From Desulfobacteraceae bacterium UBA5616 (GTDB lineage Bacteria > Desulfobacterota > Desulfobacteria > Desulfobacterales > UBA5616): a stretch of DNA of 34,887 nt. The stretch spans positions 230 to 35,116 of the forward strand of contig DIKO01000041.1 of the NCBI GenBank assembly GCA_002423615.1, written 5' to 3'. A program made the position numbers and the translations under genes. The notes beneath the pieces are model-generated. The model had not been told where the DNA came from. It made no database searches and was given only the letters and a program-made list of their open reading frames with translations. Positions 16,577 through 24,802 of the stretch are shown here, one piece after another. Position 1 is the stretch's first letter; each line of letters begins with the position of its first letter.

Positions 16577-19294
16577 ATGATTGAAATTACACGGGAATAT
16601 ATCAAGCGGAAAGTAGCCGCCTCGGAAATCGTATTTGAACGTGGGCAGCGGATTTTTGAGAACGGCAATTTCATGTGCGCGGAAGCGGATTTTGAAAATG
16701 GCGTTTTTGTTTATAATATCGATGGCAATTTCGGAGATTATACCACCCGGTTAACTTTCTCCCGGGTCGGCCTTGAAGCCTCATGTGATTGCCCATACCC
16801 CAACCCGGGATGCAAGCATGCCGTCGCTGTCTCACTGGATGTCAGAGACAAGGTGCTGGCATGGAAAAAGAGCCGGATAGCCCCGGGCATCACACGTGAG
16901 GCAGCATTTACGGATTACCTCAATGAAACGGAGATCAGAAAACAGGCCATCGAGGACCGCAAAAAGCGATCCAAATCCGAGACATTTCGCCTCACCGCCG
17001 GTGATATGCTCAAAGGAGACCATCTGGTTAAAACCCCGAAAGGCAGCCAATACTTAGTAACGCTGCATCATCCCGCCGATGGTAAAGGGCACTGCTCCTG
17101 CCCGGATTTTCAGACCAGCGGGTTATCCACCTGCAAGCACATGATTTTCGTCGCCGAAACCCTGAAAAGAGAGCAGGGGTTCAAAAAGCGCCTTGAATCG
17201 GAAAAATTTCCCTATGTGGATATTTACTGGGATTCTTCAGCGGACCAACCGCGCATGTACAACGAACGCCCGGCAAAGGAGTTAAAGAGTGTTGATCGGG
17301 TATTAAACGAATATTTTGACAAAAATGGGAATTATCGAAAACCGGACATTTCCGATCTGGTCGATTTTATTGCCAAAACTGAAGGAAATAAAAGGATCCG
17401 GATCAATGCCGGTGTGCTCGACCGGTTGAACCGGTTTCTGGAAAACCGGCAAATGAACATGATGGCGACCGGTGACCTGCCTTCGTTGGAAATCCTCAAT
17501 GCCAAACTGTATCCCTACCAGATAGAAGGGGTCAAATTCGGTTTGTACAGGAAATCGGTTCTCATCGGTGATGAAATGGGTCTGGGGAAGACCCTTCAGG
17601 CCATTGCACTGGCAATTTTGAAAAAGTCGGTTTTTGATTTTCAAAAGGTATTGGTCATCACCATGGCTTCTCTCAAAGAGCAGTGGAAACGGGAAATCAA
17701 ACGCTTCACCGGGGAGAGCGCCATCGATGTCACCGGCAATGCCGCACAGCGACGCGCCATCTATAAGGATGACGCCTCATTTTTTAAGATCACCAATTAT
17801 GAGGCCGTGCTGCGGGATGTTCTGATTCTTCGGCAATTCAAACCGGACCTCATCATCCTGGACGAAGCCCAGCGGATCAAGAATTTTTCCACCAAGACCG
17901 CAGATGCGGTTAAATCGATTCCCCGGCGTCATGCCATGGTTCTCACCGGAACACCCCTTGAAAACAAACTGGAAGATGTTTATTCCATCGTGCAGTTTCT
18001 GGATCCCCATCTGTTGTCTCCGCTCTGGAAATTCGCCGCAGACCATTATCTGCTGAGCCGGAATAAAAATGGCAAGATTCTGGGATACCGGAATCTGGGC
18101 GGGCTTAAGGAAAAACTCAAGCCCCTGGTCATACGCCGAAAAAAAGAGGAGGTTCTGGATGATCTGCCCGATGTTGTATCGAATAATTATTATCTCGATT
18201 TAACCACGGAACAGGCGGAAATCCATTCCGGTTTTGCCAGGGTGTTAAGCTCCATCCTTTCCAAGAAGTTCCTCACCCCCATCGATATGCGACGGATCAC
18301 GGAACTGCTGCTCTGTATGCGCCGGGTTTGTGATTCCACATACCTGATCGACCGGGAGACCAATATCTCCCCCAAGCTCACAGAACTGGAAGGAATACTG
18401 GAGGAGCTTGTCCTTCAAAATCAACGCAAGGTGGTGATTTTCAGCGAGTGGACCACCATGACCTTTCTCATCGGAAAGCGACTTTCCGACGCCGGGATCA
18501 AGTTTGTGGAACTGACCGGCAAAATACCCGTAAAAGACCGCCATGCCCTCATCGATGAATTCACCCATAACCCGGACTGCAAGGTCTTTTTGTCCACGGA
18601 TGCCGGCGGAACCGGTTTGAACCTCCAGGCGGCAGATTGTGTTATCAATTTCGAGCTTCCCTGGAATCCGTCGAAATTGAACCAGCGGATCGGACGGGTT
18701 AACCGGATCGGCCAGAAAAGCAGGAAAGTAAACGTGGTCAACCTGATTTCCAAGTTCAGCATTGAAGAAAAAATAATGGCCGGGATCCAGTTGAAAACCG
18801 ACCTGTTTGAAGGGGTGTTTGACGACGGGCCGGACAGGGTCGAGTTTTCAGGTGAAAAACGAAACCAGCTCCTGAACCAACTGAGGGAGATGATGGGCGA
18901 AGAACCTGAAATGCTGCGGATCATCAATCGTGATGCGGATGAAATTCCCGAAGATACCCCCCATTACCTGAACCCGGAAGTTCTGGGAAAGGATGGAGAC
19001 CGGATCCTGGCCTATGATGAGGACATTTCCGATGATGAGTTGATTCCATTGCCATCGGGTCAGGGCGTTGAACCCGGCGGACCTGGTCCGGGTCCGGATG
19101 TTTTTGCTGCGCACCCCCCTGAAAGGATGGAAGCGGTGTTAAACTCGGGTATGGCATTTATCGGCGGCCTGCTTGAGATGGCCACGGGGAAAAAACTTAC
19201 CTCTTCATCCGGTGATGACCGGATGATCAGTATTGACGGAAATACCGGAGAGGTGACCCTGAAATTCAAACTGCCCGGTTTTCAGGGGTTGTGA
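16577..19294 (+). CDS. SNF2-family helicase with two SWIM zinc fingers
   Basis: About 905 residues from the ATG at 16577 (an in-frame ATG at 16508 would add 23). Two SWIM fingers precede the motor: C70-x-C72 with C79-x-H81, and C173-x-C175 with C186-x-H188. The SF2 motor then shows GDEMGLGKT (about 331-339), LDEAQRIKN (motif II, DEAQ), VLTGTPLEN, STDAGGTGLNLQAADCVI and QRIGRVNRIGQ. An acidic and Gly/Pro-rich tail follows. SNF2 ATPases translocate on double-stranded DNA and remodel bound proteins; SWIM fingers bind DNA or protein. It interrupts a set of CoA-metabolism genes, so its job is probably unrelated to them. No defence partners such as a methylase lie beside it. Confidence 0.92.
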   Translation: MIEITREYIKRKVAASEIVFERGQRIFENGNFMCAEADFENGVFVYNIDGNFGDYTTRLTFSRVGLEASCDCPYPNPGCKHAVAVSLDVRDKVLAWKKSRIAPGITREAAFTDYLNETEIRKQAIEDRKKRSKSETFRLTAGDMLKGDHLVKTPKGSQYLVTLHHPADGKGHCSCPDFQTSGLSTCKHMIFVAETLKREQGFKKRLESEKFPYVDIYWDSSADQPRMYNERPAKELKSVDRVLNEYFDKNGNYRKPDISDLVDFIAKTEGNKRIRINAGVLDRLNRFLENRQMNMMATGDLPSLEILNAKLYPYQIEGVKFGLYRKSVLIGDEMGLGKTLQAIALAILKKSVFDFQKVLVITMASLKEQWKREIKRFTGESAIDVTGNAAQRRAIYKDDASFFKITNYEAVLRDVLILRQFKPDLIILDEAQRIKNFSTKTADAVKSIPRRHAMVLTGTPLENKLEDVYSIVQFLDPHLLSPLWKFAADHYLLSRNKNGKILGYRNLGGLKEKLKPLVIRRKKEEVLDDLPDVVSNNYYLDLTTEQAEIHSGFARVLSSILSKKFLTPIDMRRITELLLCMRRVCDSTYLIDRETNISPKLTELEGILEELVLQNQRKVVIFSEWTTMTFLIGKRLSDAGIKFVELTGKIPVKDRHALIDEFTHNPDCKVFLSTDAGGTGLNLQAADCVINFELPWNPSKLNQRIGRVNRIGQKSRKVNVVNLISKFSIEEKIMAGIQLKTDLFEGVFDDGPDRVEFSGEKRNQLLNQLREMMGEEPEMLRIINRDADEIPEDTPHYLNPEVLGKDGDRILAYDEDISDDELIPLPSGQGVEPGGPGPGPDVFAAHPPERMEAVLNSGMAFIGGLLEMATGKKLTSSSGDDRMISIDGNTGEVTLKFKLPGFQGL

Positions 19295-19381
19295 TGAAAT
19301 CAGGACTCCGGCATTTATTGCGTTGAAAATCGATTTTGCACGATGGAGATAACGATAATTATCTAAAAAAGGAGAAAAGTT
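19295..19381 (+). promoter_or_regulatory. Intergenic region with palindrome before the HMGCS-like gene
   Basis: An 87-base gap. A perfect 10-base palindrome GATAATTATC lies at 19354-19363, and a wider inverted repeat AGATAA-N6-TTATCT spans 19347-19364. The repeat ends only seven bases before the ribosome-binding site AAGGAG at 19369-19374. It could be an operator or a short 5' leader hairpin. This is visible symmetry only; no regulator is known. Confidence 0.25.
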
Positions 19382-20841
19382 ATGGCTGGTATTGTGTCTT
19401 ACGGCGGTTACATTCCCCAGAAAAGGCTCAGCAGAGCTGCAATCGCAAAAAGTATGAGCTGGTTTGCGCCCGGTCTTGTCGGCGCTGCAAAGGGTGAACG
19501 TTCCATGGCCAACTGGGATGAAGACAGTCTGACCATGGCGGTTGCAGCAAGCCGGGATGCCCTTGTGGGGGTCGACAAGTCCAAACTGGATGCCGTTTAT
19601 CTGGCGTCAACCACATTGCCGTTCACCGACAGGGATAACGCCGGCATACTCAAGGCCGCATTAAACCTTCCTGACGGTATCCTGCGGCGGATTTTGCGTC
19701 ATCTCTCAAGGTCGGCCCCATTGCCCTTATCACGGCGCTGGAAGCGGTCAAGGGCGGGGACAAGCAAACCATTCTTGTTGCCGCGTCCGATAAAAGGCGC
19801 ACCAAGGCGGCATCCAATGATGAGATGCTGTTCGGTGACGGAGCCGGCGCCATGGTTGTGGGCAATGACGACGTGATTGCGGAATACCTGGGCGGTTATG
19901 CCACCGCCATCGATTTTGTGGATCATTATCGCGGTGCCGAAGCAAAATATGATTATAACTGGGAACAGCGCTGGATCCGGGACGAGGGTTTTTCCAAAAT
20001 CTACCCCGAGGTTTTCAAGGGTGTTCTGAATAAAACCGGTGTTTCGGTAAAAGACGTCACCAAAATGATTTTCCCCTGCATTTTCGGTAGGTTTCAGGTT
20101 AATATCGCTGCAGCCGTGGGCGCAAAACCGGAACAGCTCAGCGATACCCTTCAGGCCAATGTGGGCGAGTGCGGTGCCGCTCATCCTTTCGTCATGCTGG
20201 CCAAAGAGCTTGAAACCGCCAAACCCGGGGATGTCCTCATGGTTGCCGGAATAGGGCAGGGGGCCTGCGCCCTTTTGTTCCGTGTGACGGACAGGATAAT
20301 AGACATGCCGCGGCGAACCGGCATTTCCGGCTGCCTGGCCAATCGAAAAGAGGTGGACAACTATACCAAATGGCTTCAGTACAACGGCCTGATTGATACC
20401 GACCTGGGAGCCCGGGGGGATGTGGATTCCCGAACCGGGCTTTCCTCTCTCTTCCGGAACCGCAAAATGATCCTGGGTTTTGTGGGAGGGAAGTGCAGGG
20501 AATGCGGCACACCCCAGATACCGGCAAAGAGAATTTGCGTCAAACCGGGGTGTGGGGCTGTAGATTCCCTTGAAGAATATGAGTTTGCAGACAAGTCGGC
20601 CAGGATCCTCACGTTTACCGCAGACAACCTCGCGGCATCCCTTGACCCGCCCGTCCTATACGGGATGATCCAGTTTGAGGGCGGCGGTCGTATCCTCATT
20701 GACTTCACCGACTGTTCACAGGACAGCGTGGAAGTAGGGGTAAGGATGAAAATGACCTTCCGGAAAAAATATCAGGACGACAAGCGCGGCTTTTCCGGTT
20801 ATTTCTGGAAAGCGACGATCGACAACACCTCAGTAAAATAA
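19382..20841 (+). pseudogene. HMG-CoA synthase-like/DUF35 fusion, frameshifted
   Basis: A single gene read in two frames. Frame one gives the start (AGIVSYGGYIPQKRLSR, then YLASTTLPF and ALNLPDGI). From 19684 the -1 frame continues AADFASSLKVGPIALITALE, AASDKRRT, LFGDGAGAMVVG, GECGAAHPF and on to the stop at 20841. One missing base in CCTGCGG at 19681-19687 would restore about 487 residues. The first ~330 residues resemble the 3-hydroxy-3-methylglutaryl-CoA synthase fold. The last ~130 are a DUF35 zinc ribbon and OB fold (CRECG, then CVKPGCG, then SARILTFTAD). Archaeal HMGCS, DUF35 and thiolase form one complex; here the first two are fused and the thiolase follows after 12 bases. The expected catalytic Cys is not obvious. 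A sequencing error is possible. Confidence 0.75.
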
Positions 20842-20853
20842 AAGGAGAAAAAC

Positions 20854-22059
20854 ATGGCTGCAGGAATCAGAGATAAAGTAGCTATATTGGGTATGGGATG
20901 CTCGAAATTCGGCGAGCGATGGGAAAGCAACGGGGAAGATCTGATGGTCGAAGCGTTTATGGAGTGCATCGCCGATGCCGGTATCGACAAGAATGAAATC
21001 CAGGCTGCCTGGCTGGGCTCGAACGCGCCGCAGTTCGGGGTGGGCACAAGCGCTTTGCCGTTGAACATGGCCCTCCGGCTGCCCAATATCGCAGTCACCC
21101 GAAACGAAAATATGTGTGCGAGCGGGACCGAGGCATTCAGGGGCGCAACTTACGCCGTTGCTTCAGGGGCTTATGATATCTGTCTGGCTTTAGGCGTTGA
21201 AAAACTCAAAGATGTGGGATATGGCGGACTTCCGGCGCCGGCCGGCAATATCACGTTAAACGATATGACCGCGCCCAACGGTTCGGCGCCGGGTAATTTC
21301 GCCCAGCTCGCCAGTGCCTACCGGGCCAAATACAATATCAGCAGGGATCTCCTGAAGGAGGCCATTGCCCACGTTTCCTGGAAAAGCCACCAGAACGGGG
21401 CCAAGAATCCCAAAGCCCATTTGCAAAAAGCCGTATCCATGGAACAGATCATGGGCGCTCCGATCATCGCCGATCCCCTCGGCCTGTTTGATTGCTGCGG
21501 GGTTTCCGATGGTTCGGCCTGCGCCATCGTCACCACGCCGGAAATTGCGAAGAAGTTGGGGAAAACCGATCTGGTGTCGGTAAAAGCCCTTCAGCTGGCG
21601 GTTTCAAACGGGTATGAACTGGAATACAATGAATGGGAGGGCGAGCACTTCGTGACCACGGAAACAGCCGCCAAGCGTGCTTACGAAGAAGCCGGCATTA
21701 CCAACCCCCGCGAAGAGATCAGCATGATGGAGGTCCACGACTGTTTTTCCATTACGGAACTGGTGACCATGGAAGACCTGCTGATCTCCAAAAGAGGGGA
21801 AGCGGTGAAGGACGTCCTGGACGGATTTTATGATCTTGACGGCGGGGTACCCTGCCAGGTGGACGGCGGCCTAAAATGTTTCGGCCACCCCATCGGTGCT
21901 TCAGGCCTTCGCATGCTCTATGAAATGTATCTTCAGCTGCACGGGCGGGCGGGAGAGCGGCAGCTTAAAAATCCGAAATTCGGCTTGACCCATAACCTGG
22001 GGGGCGCGCCTTTCCGAAATGTTGCCGCCGTTGCCATTATCGGCAGGTACAACGCGTAA
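20854..22059 (+). CDS. Thiolase family protein (SCP2/BbsB-like)
   Basis: A 401-residue thiolase. The nucleophile is in NENMCASGTEAF, the catalytic His in VHDCFSITE, and the second His in GHPIGASGLRM. LGVEKLKDVG and DPLGLFDCCGVSDGSACAI are typical of the SCP2-like branch. It has the same AAGGAGAAAA ribosome-binding sequence as the HMGCS-like gene 12 bases upstream, so they form one unit. By analogy with archaeal thiolase/HMGCS/DUF35 complexes and with BbsAB, it probably passes an acyl-CoA through the DUF35 domain. It is only distantly similar to the thiolase at 9542-10711. Confidence 0.9.
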   Translation: MAAGIRDKVAILGMGCSKFGERWESNGEDLMVEAFMECIADAGIDKNEIQAAWLGSNAPQFGVGTSALPLNMALRLPNIAVTRNENMCASGTEAFRGATYAVASGAYDICLALGVEKLKDVGYGGLPAPAGNITLNDMTAPNGSAPGNFAQLASAYRAKYNISRDLLKEAIAHVSWKSHQNGAKNPKAHLQKAVSMEQIMGAPIIADPLGLFDCCGVSDGSACAIVTTPEIAKKLGKTDLVSVKALQLAVSNGYELEYNEWEGEHFVTTETAAKRAYEEAGITNPREEISMMEVHDCFSITELVTMEDLLISKRGEAVKDVLDGFYDLDGGVPCQVDGGLKCFGHPIGASGLRMLYEMYLQLHGRAGERQLKNPKFGLTHNLGGAPFRNVAAVAIIGRYNA

Positions 22060-22452
22060 AACAATTAATTTGTAACATTGCTGAACATCCGAGGGGAGAC
22101 CCATTTTTCTCATTCAAAAGGAAGATCGGTCTCCCCGAAATTTTTCCGGATAAAAAATCGAACCACAGATGATTGCCGAAAAAATCGAAGAACGCTCCGG
22201 TGTAAAGTTTGAGCAGATTTTGCAATTTTATGTAAAAATTCAAAGTTTATTGCAGACAGGCCAAAAGATTCGGTGTATAAAATTTATTCCCGCCTTTGCC
22301 GGGTCGCGGGAAACCGATGTGGTCCGACCGGGCTTTCAAACACACTCCGCAACATTGCGAAGATTTCAAACCTATAACCGCATGCCCTATATCATGATCA
22401 TTCATATGAATCCCAACATCGCGCTGTTTCCAGATACTGAATCGAGGTGCTC
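22060..22452 (+). other. Intergenic boundary between CoA island and CRISPR locus
   Basis: 393 bases without a convincing gene. It contains a terminator-like hairpin (22093-22145) and a perfect 7-base inverted repeat TTCCCGC-N12-GCGGGAA at 22287-22312, resembling scattered intergenic hairpins of related genomes. A TATAAA box lies at 22276-22281, with a poor TTGCAG at 22250. An open frame from 22169 runs into cas6 but has no family resemblance. No CRISPR repeats were seen. Confidence 0.5.
22093..22145 (+). terminator. Candidate Rho-independent terminator after the thiolase gene
   Basis: A perfect 9-base inverted repeat, GGGGAGACC at 22093-22101 and GGTCTCCCC at 22128-22136, is followed by GAAATTTTT (T run 22141-22145). 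It lies 34 bases after the thiolase stop. The loop is 26 bases, longer than usual, which lowers confidence. It would separate the CoA-thioester genes from the CRISPR locus. Confidence 0.45.
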
Positions 22453-23391
22453 ATGCTGTACGGTGAATACAGGCTTATATGCCGGTTTGAAGATGACGCC
22501 GTCCTTCCCCATTACAAGGGATCAACCTTTCGGGGAATTTTCGGCCGTGCTTTAAAACAAGTCGTTTGCGCACTCAAGACCCGGGATTGCCCGGATTGCC
22601 TCCTGAAGGAACGATGTGTTTACGTCCAGGTCTTCGAGACCGGAATTCTCGCCGATTCTGCAGGAAAAACCAGGGGGATGGACCGGCCCCACCCTTTTGT
22701 CATCGAACCCCCGGACACCGCTGACACGCACTTTCCAAAGGGCTCGGATTTTGAATTCCGCCTTCTTCTATTCGGAAAAACCAACGTTCATCTTCCTTAT
22801 TTCATCTATGCCTTTGACCGTATGAGCCGCATCGGCATCGGGAAAATGATCAACGGCAAACGGCCGGAATTCCGTCTGATCCATGTAATGATGGAAGACA
22901 GGCCGATCTATTCGCCAGAGGACAAGCGGCTGACAGTCCCCGATGATTTGCCTGAAATAGATCCCCTGACGGGAGAAAGCCCGCCCGGCCTATTTCGATT
23001 GGAGCTGACGCTTCAAACCCCGTTGCGGCTGAAGTTTGAAAACCGGTTGAAAGCCGATCTTCCCTTTCACGTGCTGGTCCGCGCCATGCTGAGAAGGATT
23101 TCAACCCTTTCGGCTTATTACGGAGACGGAGATCCGCCCCTGGATTACCACGGCCTTGTGAAACGGGCGGAATCCGTCAAAATCATCGAGGATCGCCTGG
23201 AATGGTTTGACTGGCGGCGGTTTTCTTTCCGGCAGGACCGGGAAATGCTCATGGGGGGCATGACCGGGTCCGTGGTTTACGAAGGGGAACTGGGGGAATT
23301 TTTGCCCCTGGTGCGATTCTGCGAAAAAGTCCACCTGGGGAAACAGACCACTTTCGGTCTGGGCAGGATTCAGGGGGAGGTTCTTTCATGA
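22453..23391 (+). CDS. cas6: CRISPR pre-crRNA endoribonuclease Cas6
   Basis: A 312-residue RAMP-fold Cas6 that cuts pre-crRNA within each repeat. The N-terminal pattern LPHYKGSTFRGIFGRALKQ, then CPDCLLKERCVYVQVFETG, is typical of this Cas6 group. The C-terminal glycine-rich segment KQTTFGLGRIQGEV is the conserved RNA-binding loop. His20 in the LPHYKG segment is a possible catalytic residue, but I cannot confirm it. The ATG at 22453 is preceded by GAGG; a GTG at 22447 is an alternative. The stop overlaps the next gene by four bases (ATGA). It is the first gene of the locus, about 2.6 kb upstream of cas10. Confidence 0.9.
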   Translation: MLYGEYRLICRFEDDAVLPHYKGSTFRGIFGRALKQVVCALKTRDCPDCLLKERCVYVQVFETGILADSAGKTRGMDRPHPFVIEPPDTADTHFPKGSDFEFRLLLFGKTNVHLPYFIYAFDRMSRIGIGKMINGKRPEFRLIHVMMEDRPIYSPEDKRLTVPDDLPEIDPLTGESPPGLFRLELTLQTPLRLKFENRLKADLPFHVLVRAMLRRISTLSAYYGDGDPPLDYHGLVKRAESVKIIEDRLEWFDWRRFSFRQDREMLMGGMTGSVVYEGELGEFLPLVRFCEKVHLGKQTTFGLGRIQGEVLS

Positions 23392-24512
23392 AGAATATTC
23401 TGCTGGCGGTTTGCGGGCTATCTCCCCAGGTGATCACGGAAACCCTGTATGCCCTGCACCAGGACCAGCGCAAGGTGGACGCCATCCATGTCGTTACCAC
23501 CCGCGCCGGTAAGGAAACAATCTATTCGGGCCTGCTGTGCGGGAAAACCGGCCCCTATTACCAGTATCTGAAGGAATTCGGGATTGCGCCGTCCGAAATC
23601 GGCTTCGGCCATGAAAACATTCATGTGATCACGGATGAAAACGGCAACGAAATCCCGGATATCACCGATGAAAAAGACAATGAACGGCTGTTAAAAAAAT
23701 GCCTGGAACTCACGTTTCATCTCACAAAAAACCCGGACAACGCCCTGTTTTTTTCCATTGCCGGGGGCCGGAAAACCATGAGCGCGTGCCTGTCCCTTGC
23801 CGCTCAGATGTACGGCAGGCCTCAGGACCGGATGTTTCATGTGCTGGTGTCTCCGGAATTCGAAAGCAGCCGGGATTTTTATTATCCGCCGAAAATATCC
23901 CGGGAAATAGAGTTGAAGGACGAAAACCGCCAACCTTATACGAAAAAAACGGAATTCGCCCGGATCAACCTGGTTCCCCTGCCCTTTGTATCCATCAGGG
24001 ACCAGTTATCATCGGATATGTTGAAAAGACCCAAGGACCCGGCCACTCTGATGATGTCTTTGATCAAGGACGAGCCCGGCCGGCTCACCGTGAACCTGGT
24101 GGATAAAAAAATCGTTTACAAGAAAAGCGAACAAGACATGATGCCCGCCCACATGGCCCTCTATGCGTTTTTTGCCATGCGGAAGAAGGCCTGTAAAAAA
24201 TCCGGGGAAACCTGTGGGGCGTGTACGGACTGTTTTCTTGAAATCAGCGAGGTCCTCGATCGGCATCAGGAGATCACGGATCTTTATAAAAGGATATGCG
24301 GCACCCGGCCGGTGGATGAAATGAGCGAGTCCGGCATTATCGACCTCAATGATAAAAATTTCAACAGCTACAAATCCAAGACCAACAGAATCCTGAAAAA
24401 TAAATTCGGCATTTATGCGGTGAAGGACCTGGAAATCGCGTCCCTGGGGAAAAGGCCCAATACCTGCTACGGCATAAGGATGGATAAATCGAGAATTGAG
24501 GTGGTGATTTAG
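23388..24512 (+). CDS. NE0113-family CARF protein (CRISPR ring-nuclease/Csm6-like)
   Basis: A 374-residue protein. The first ~220 residues match the NE0113 CRISPR-associated family: NILLAVCGLSPQVITETLYAL, then DAIHVVTTRAGKE and the CARF-like SIAGGRKTM at 123-131. Members bind cyclic oligoadenylate, and some are annotated as ring nucleases that destroy it. The rest has a possible zinc cluster, C269-x6-C276-x2-C279-x2-C282, then a helical segment (NFNSYKSKTNRILKNKFGIY) ending in a strand. No HEPN motif (R-x4-6-H) was seen, so an RNase role like Csm6 is not supported here. The ATG overlaps the cas6 stop. The SxAGGRKTM motif recurs in the CARF-deaminase downstream. Confidence 0.85.
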   Translation: MKNILLAVCGLSPQVITETLYALHQDQRKVDAIHVVTTRAGKETIYSGLLCGKTGPYYQYLKEFGIAPSEIGFGHENIHVITDENGNEIPDITDEKDNERLLKKCLELTFHLTKNPDNALFFSIAGGRKTMSACLSLAAQMYGRPQDRMFHVLVSPEFESSRDFYYPPKISREIELKDENRQPYTKKTEFARINLVPLPFVSIRDQLSSDMLKRPKDPATLMMSLIKDEPGRLTVNLVDKKIVYKKSEQDMMPAHMALYAFFAMRKKACKKSGETCGACTDCFLEISEVLDRHQEITDLYKRICGTRPVDEMSESGIIDLNDKNFNSYKSKTNRILKNKFGIYAVKDLEIASLGKRPNTCYGIRMDKSRIEVVI

Positions 24513-24802
24513 GACCACAGGGGGGTGGCGGTGAACGGTGAACGGTGAACGGTGAACTGTGAACTGTGAACGGTGGTTTCCGGGTCTTTGACCTGCGGGA
24601 TGGGTGATAACCCATCGAACGGGTATAATCGGTGGGGGAATGAACACCGGTTGTTCGGGAAGGATCCAAACGGCAATGTTGCAATGCTTCTGGTTTTGGG
24701 AAAGCCATGGGATATTGGCCATGGTTTTCAGAGCATGCCCGAAAAAATCCGGGCTGCGTTTCGGGGCAAAACAGCAAAAGAAATGTGTAAAGAGGGGATT
24801 TC
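24513..24802 (+). promoter_or_regulatory. Regulatory region with 7-base tandem repeats, hairpin and TATAAT
   Basis: 290 bases before the APE2256-family gene. Six tandem copies of GTGAAC(G/T) run from 24531 to 24572. A perfect hairpin, GATGGGT-GATA-ACCCATC, lies at 24599-24616. A consensus -10 box TATAAT follows at 24624-24629, without a good -35 at normal spacing. A 77-codon frame from 24573 ends in an ATGA overlap with the next gene, but I recognise nothing in it. Confidence 0.4.
24531..24572 (+). repeat. Six-copy 7-bp tandem repeat GTGAACG/T
   Basis: Four copies read GTGAACG and two read GTGAACT, without gaps. The unit is too short for CRISPR. The array starts 19 bases after the stop of the NE0113-family gene. 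Copy number could vary by slippage. Confidence 0.9.

Noticed and set aside
22169..22555. A 128-codon open frame overlapping the start of cas6
   Set aside because: No family resemblance, different frame from cas6, and it covers hairpins; the cas6 start explains the coding signal.
24531..24572. Short tandem repeats as a CRISPR array
   Set aside because: The unit is 7 bases with no spacers.
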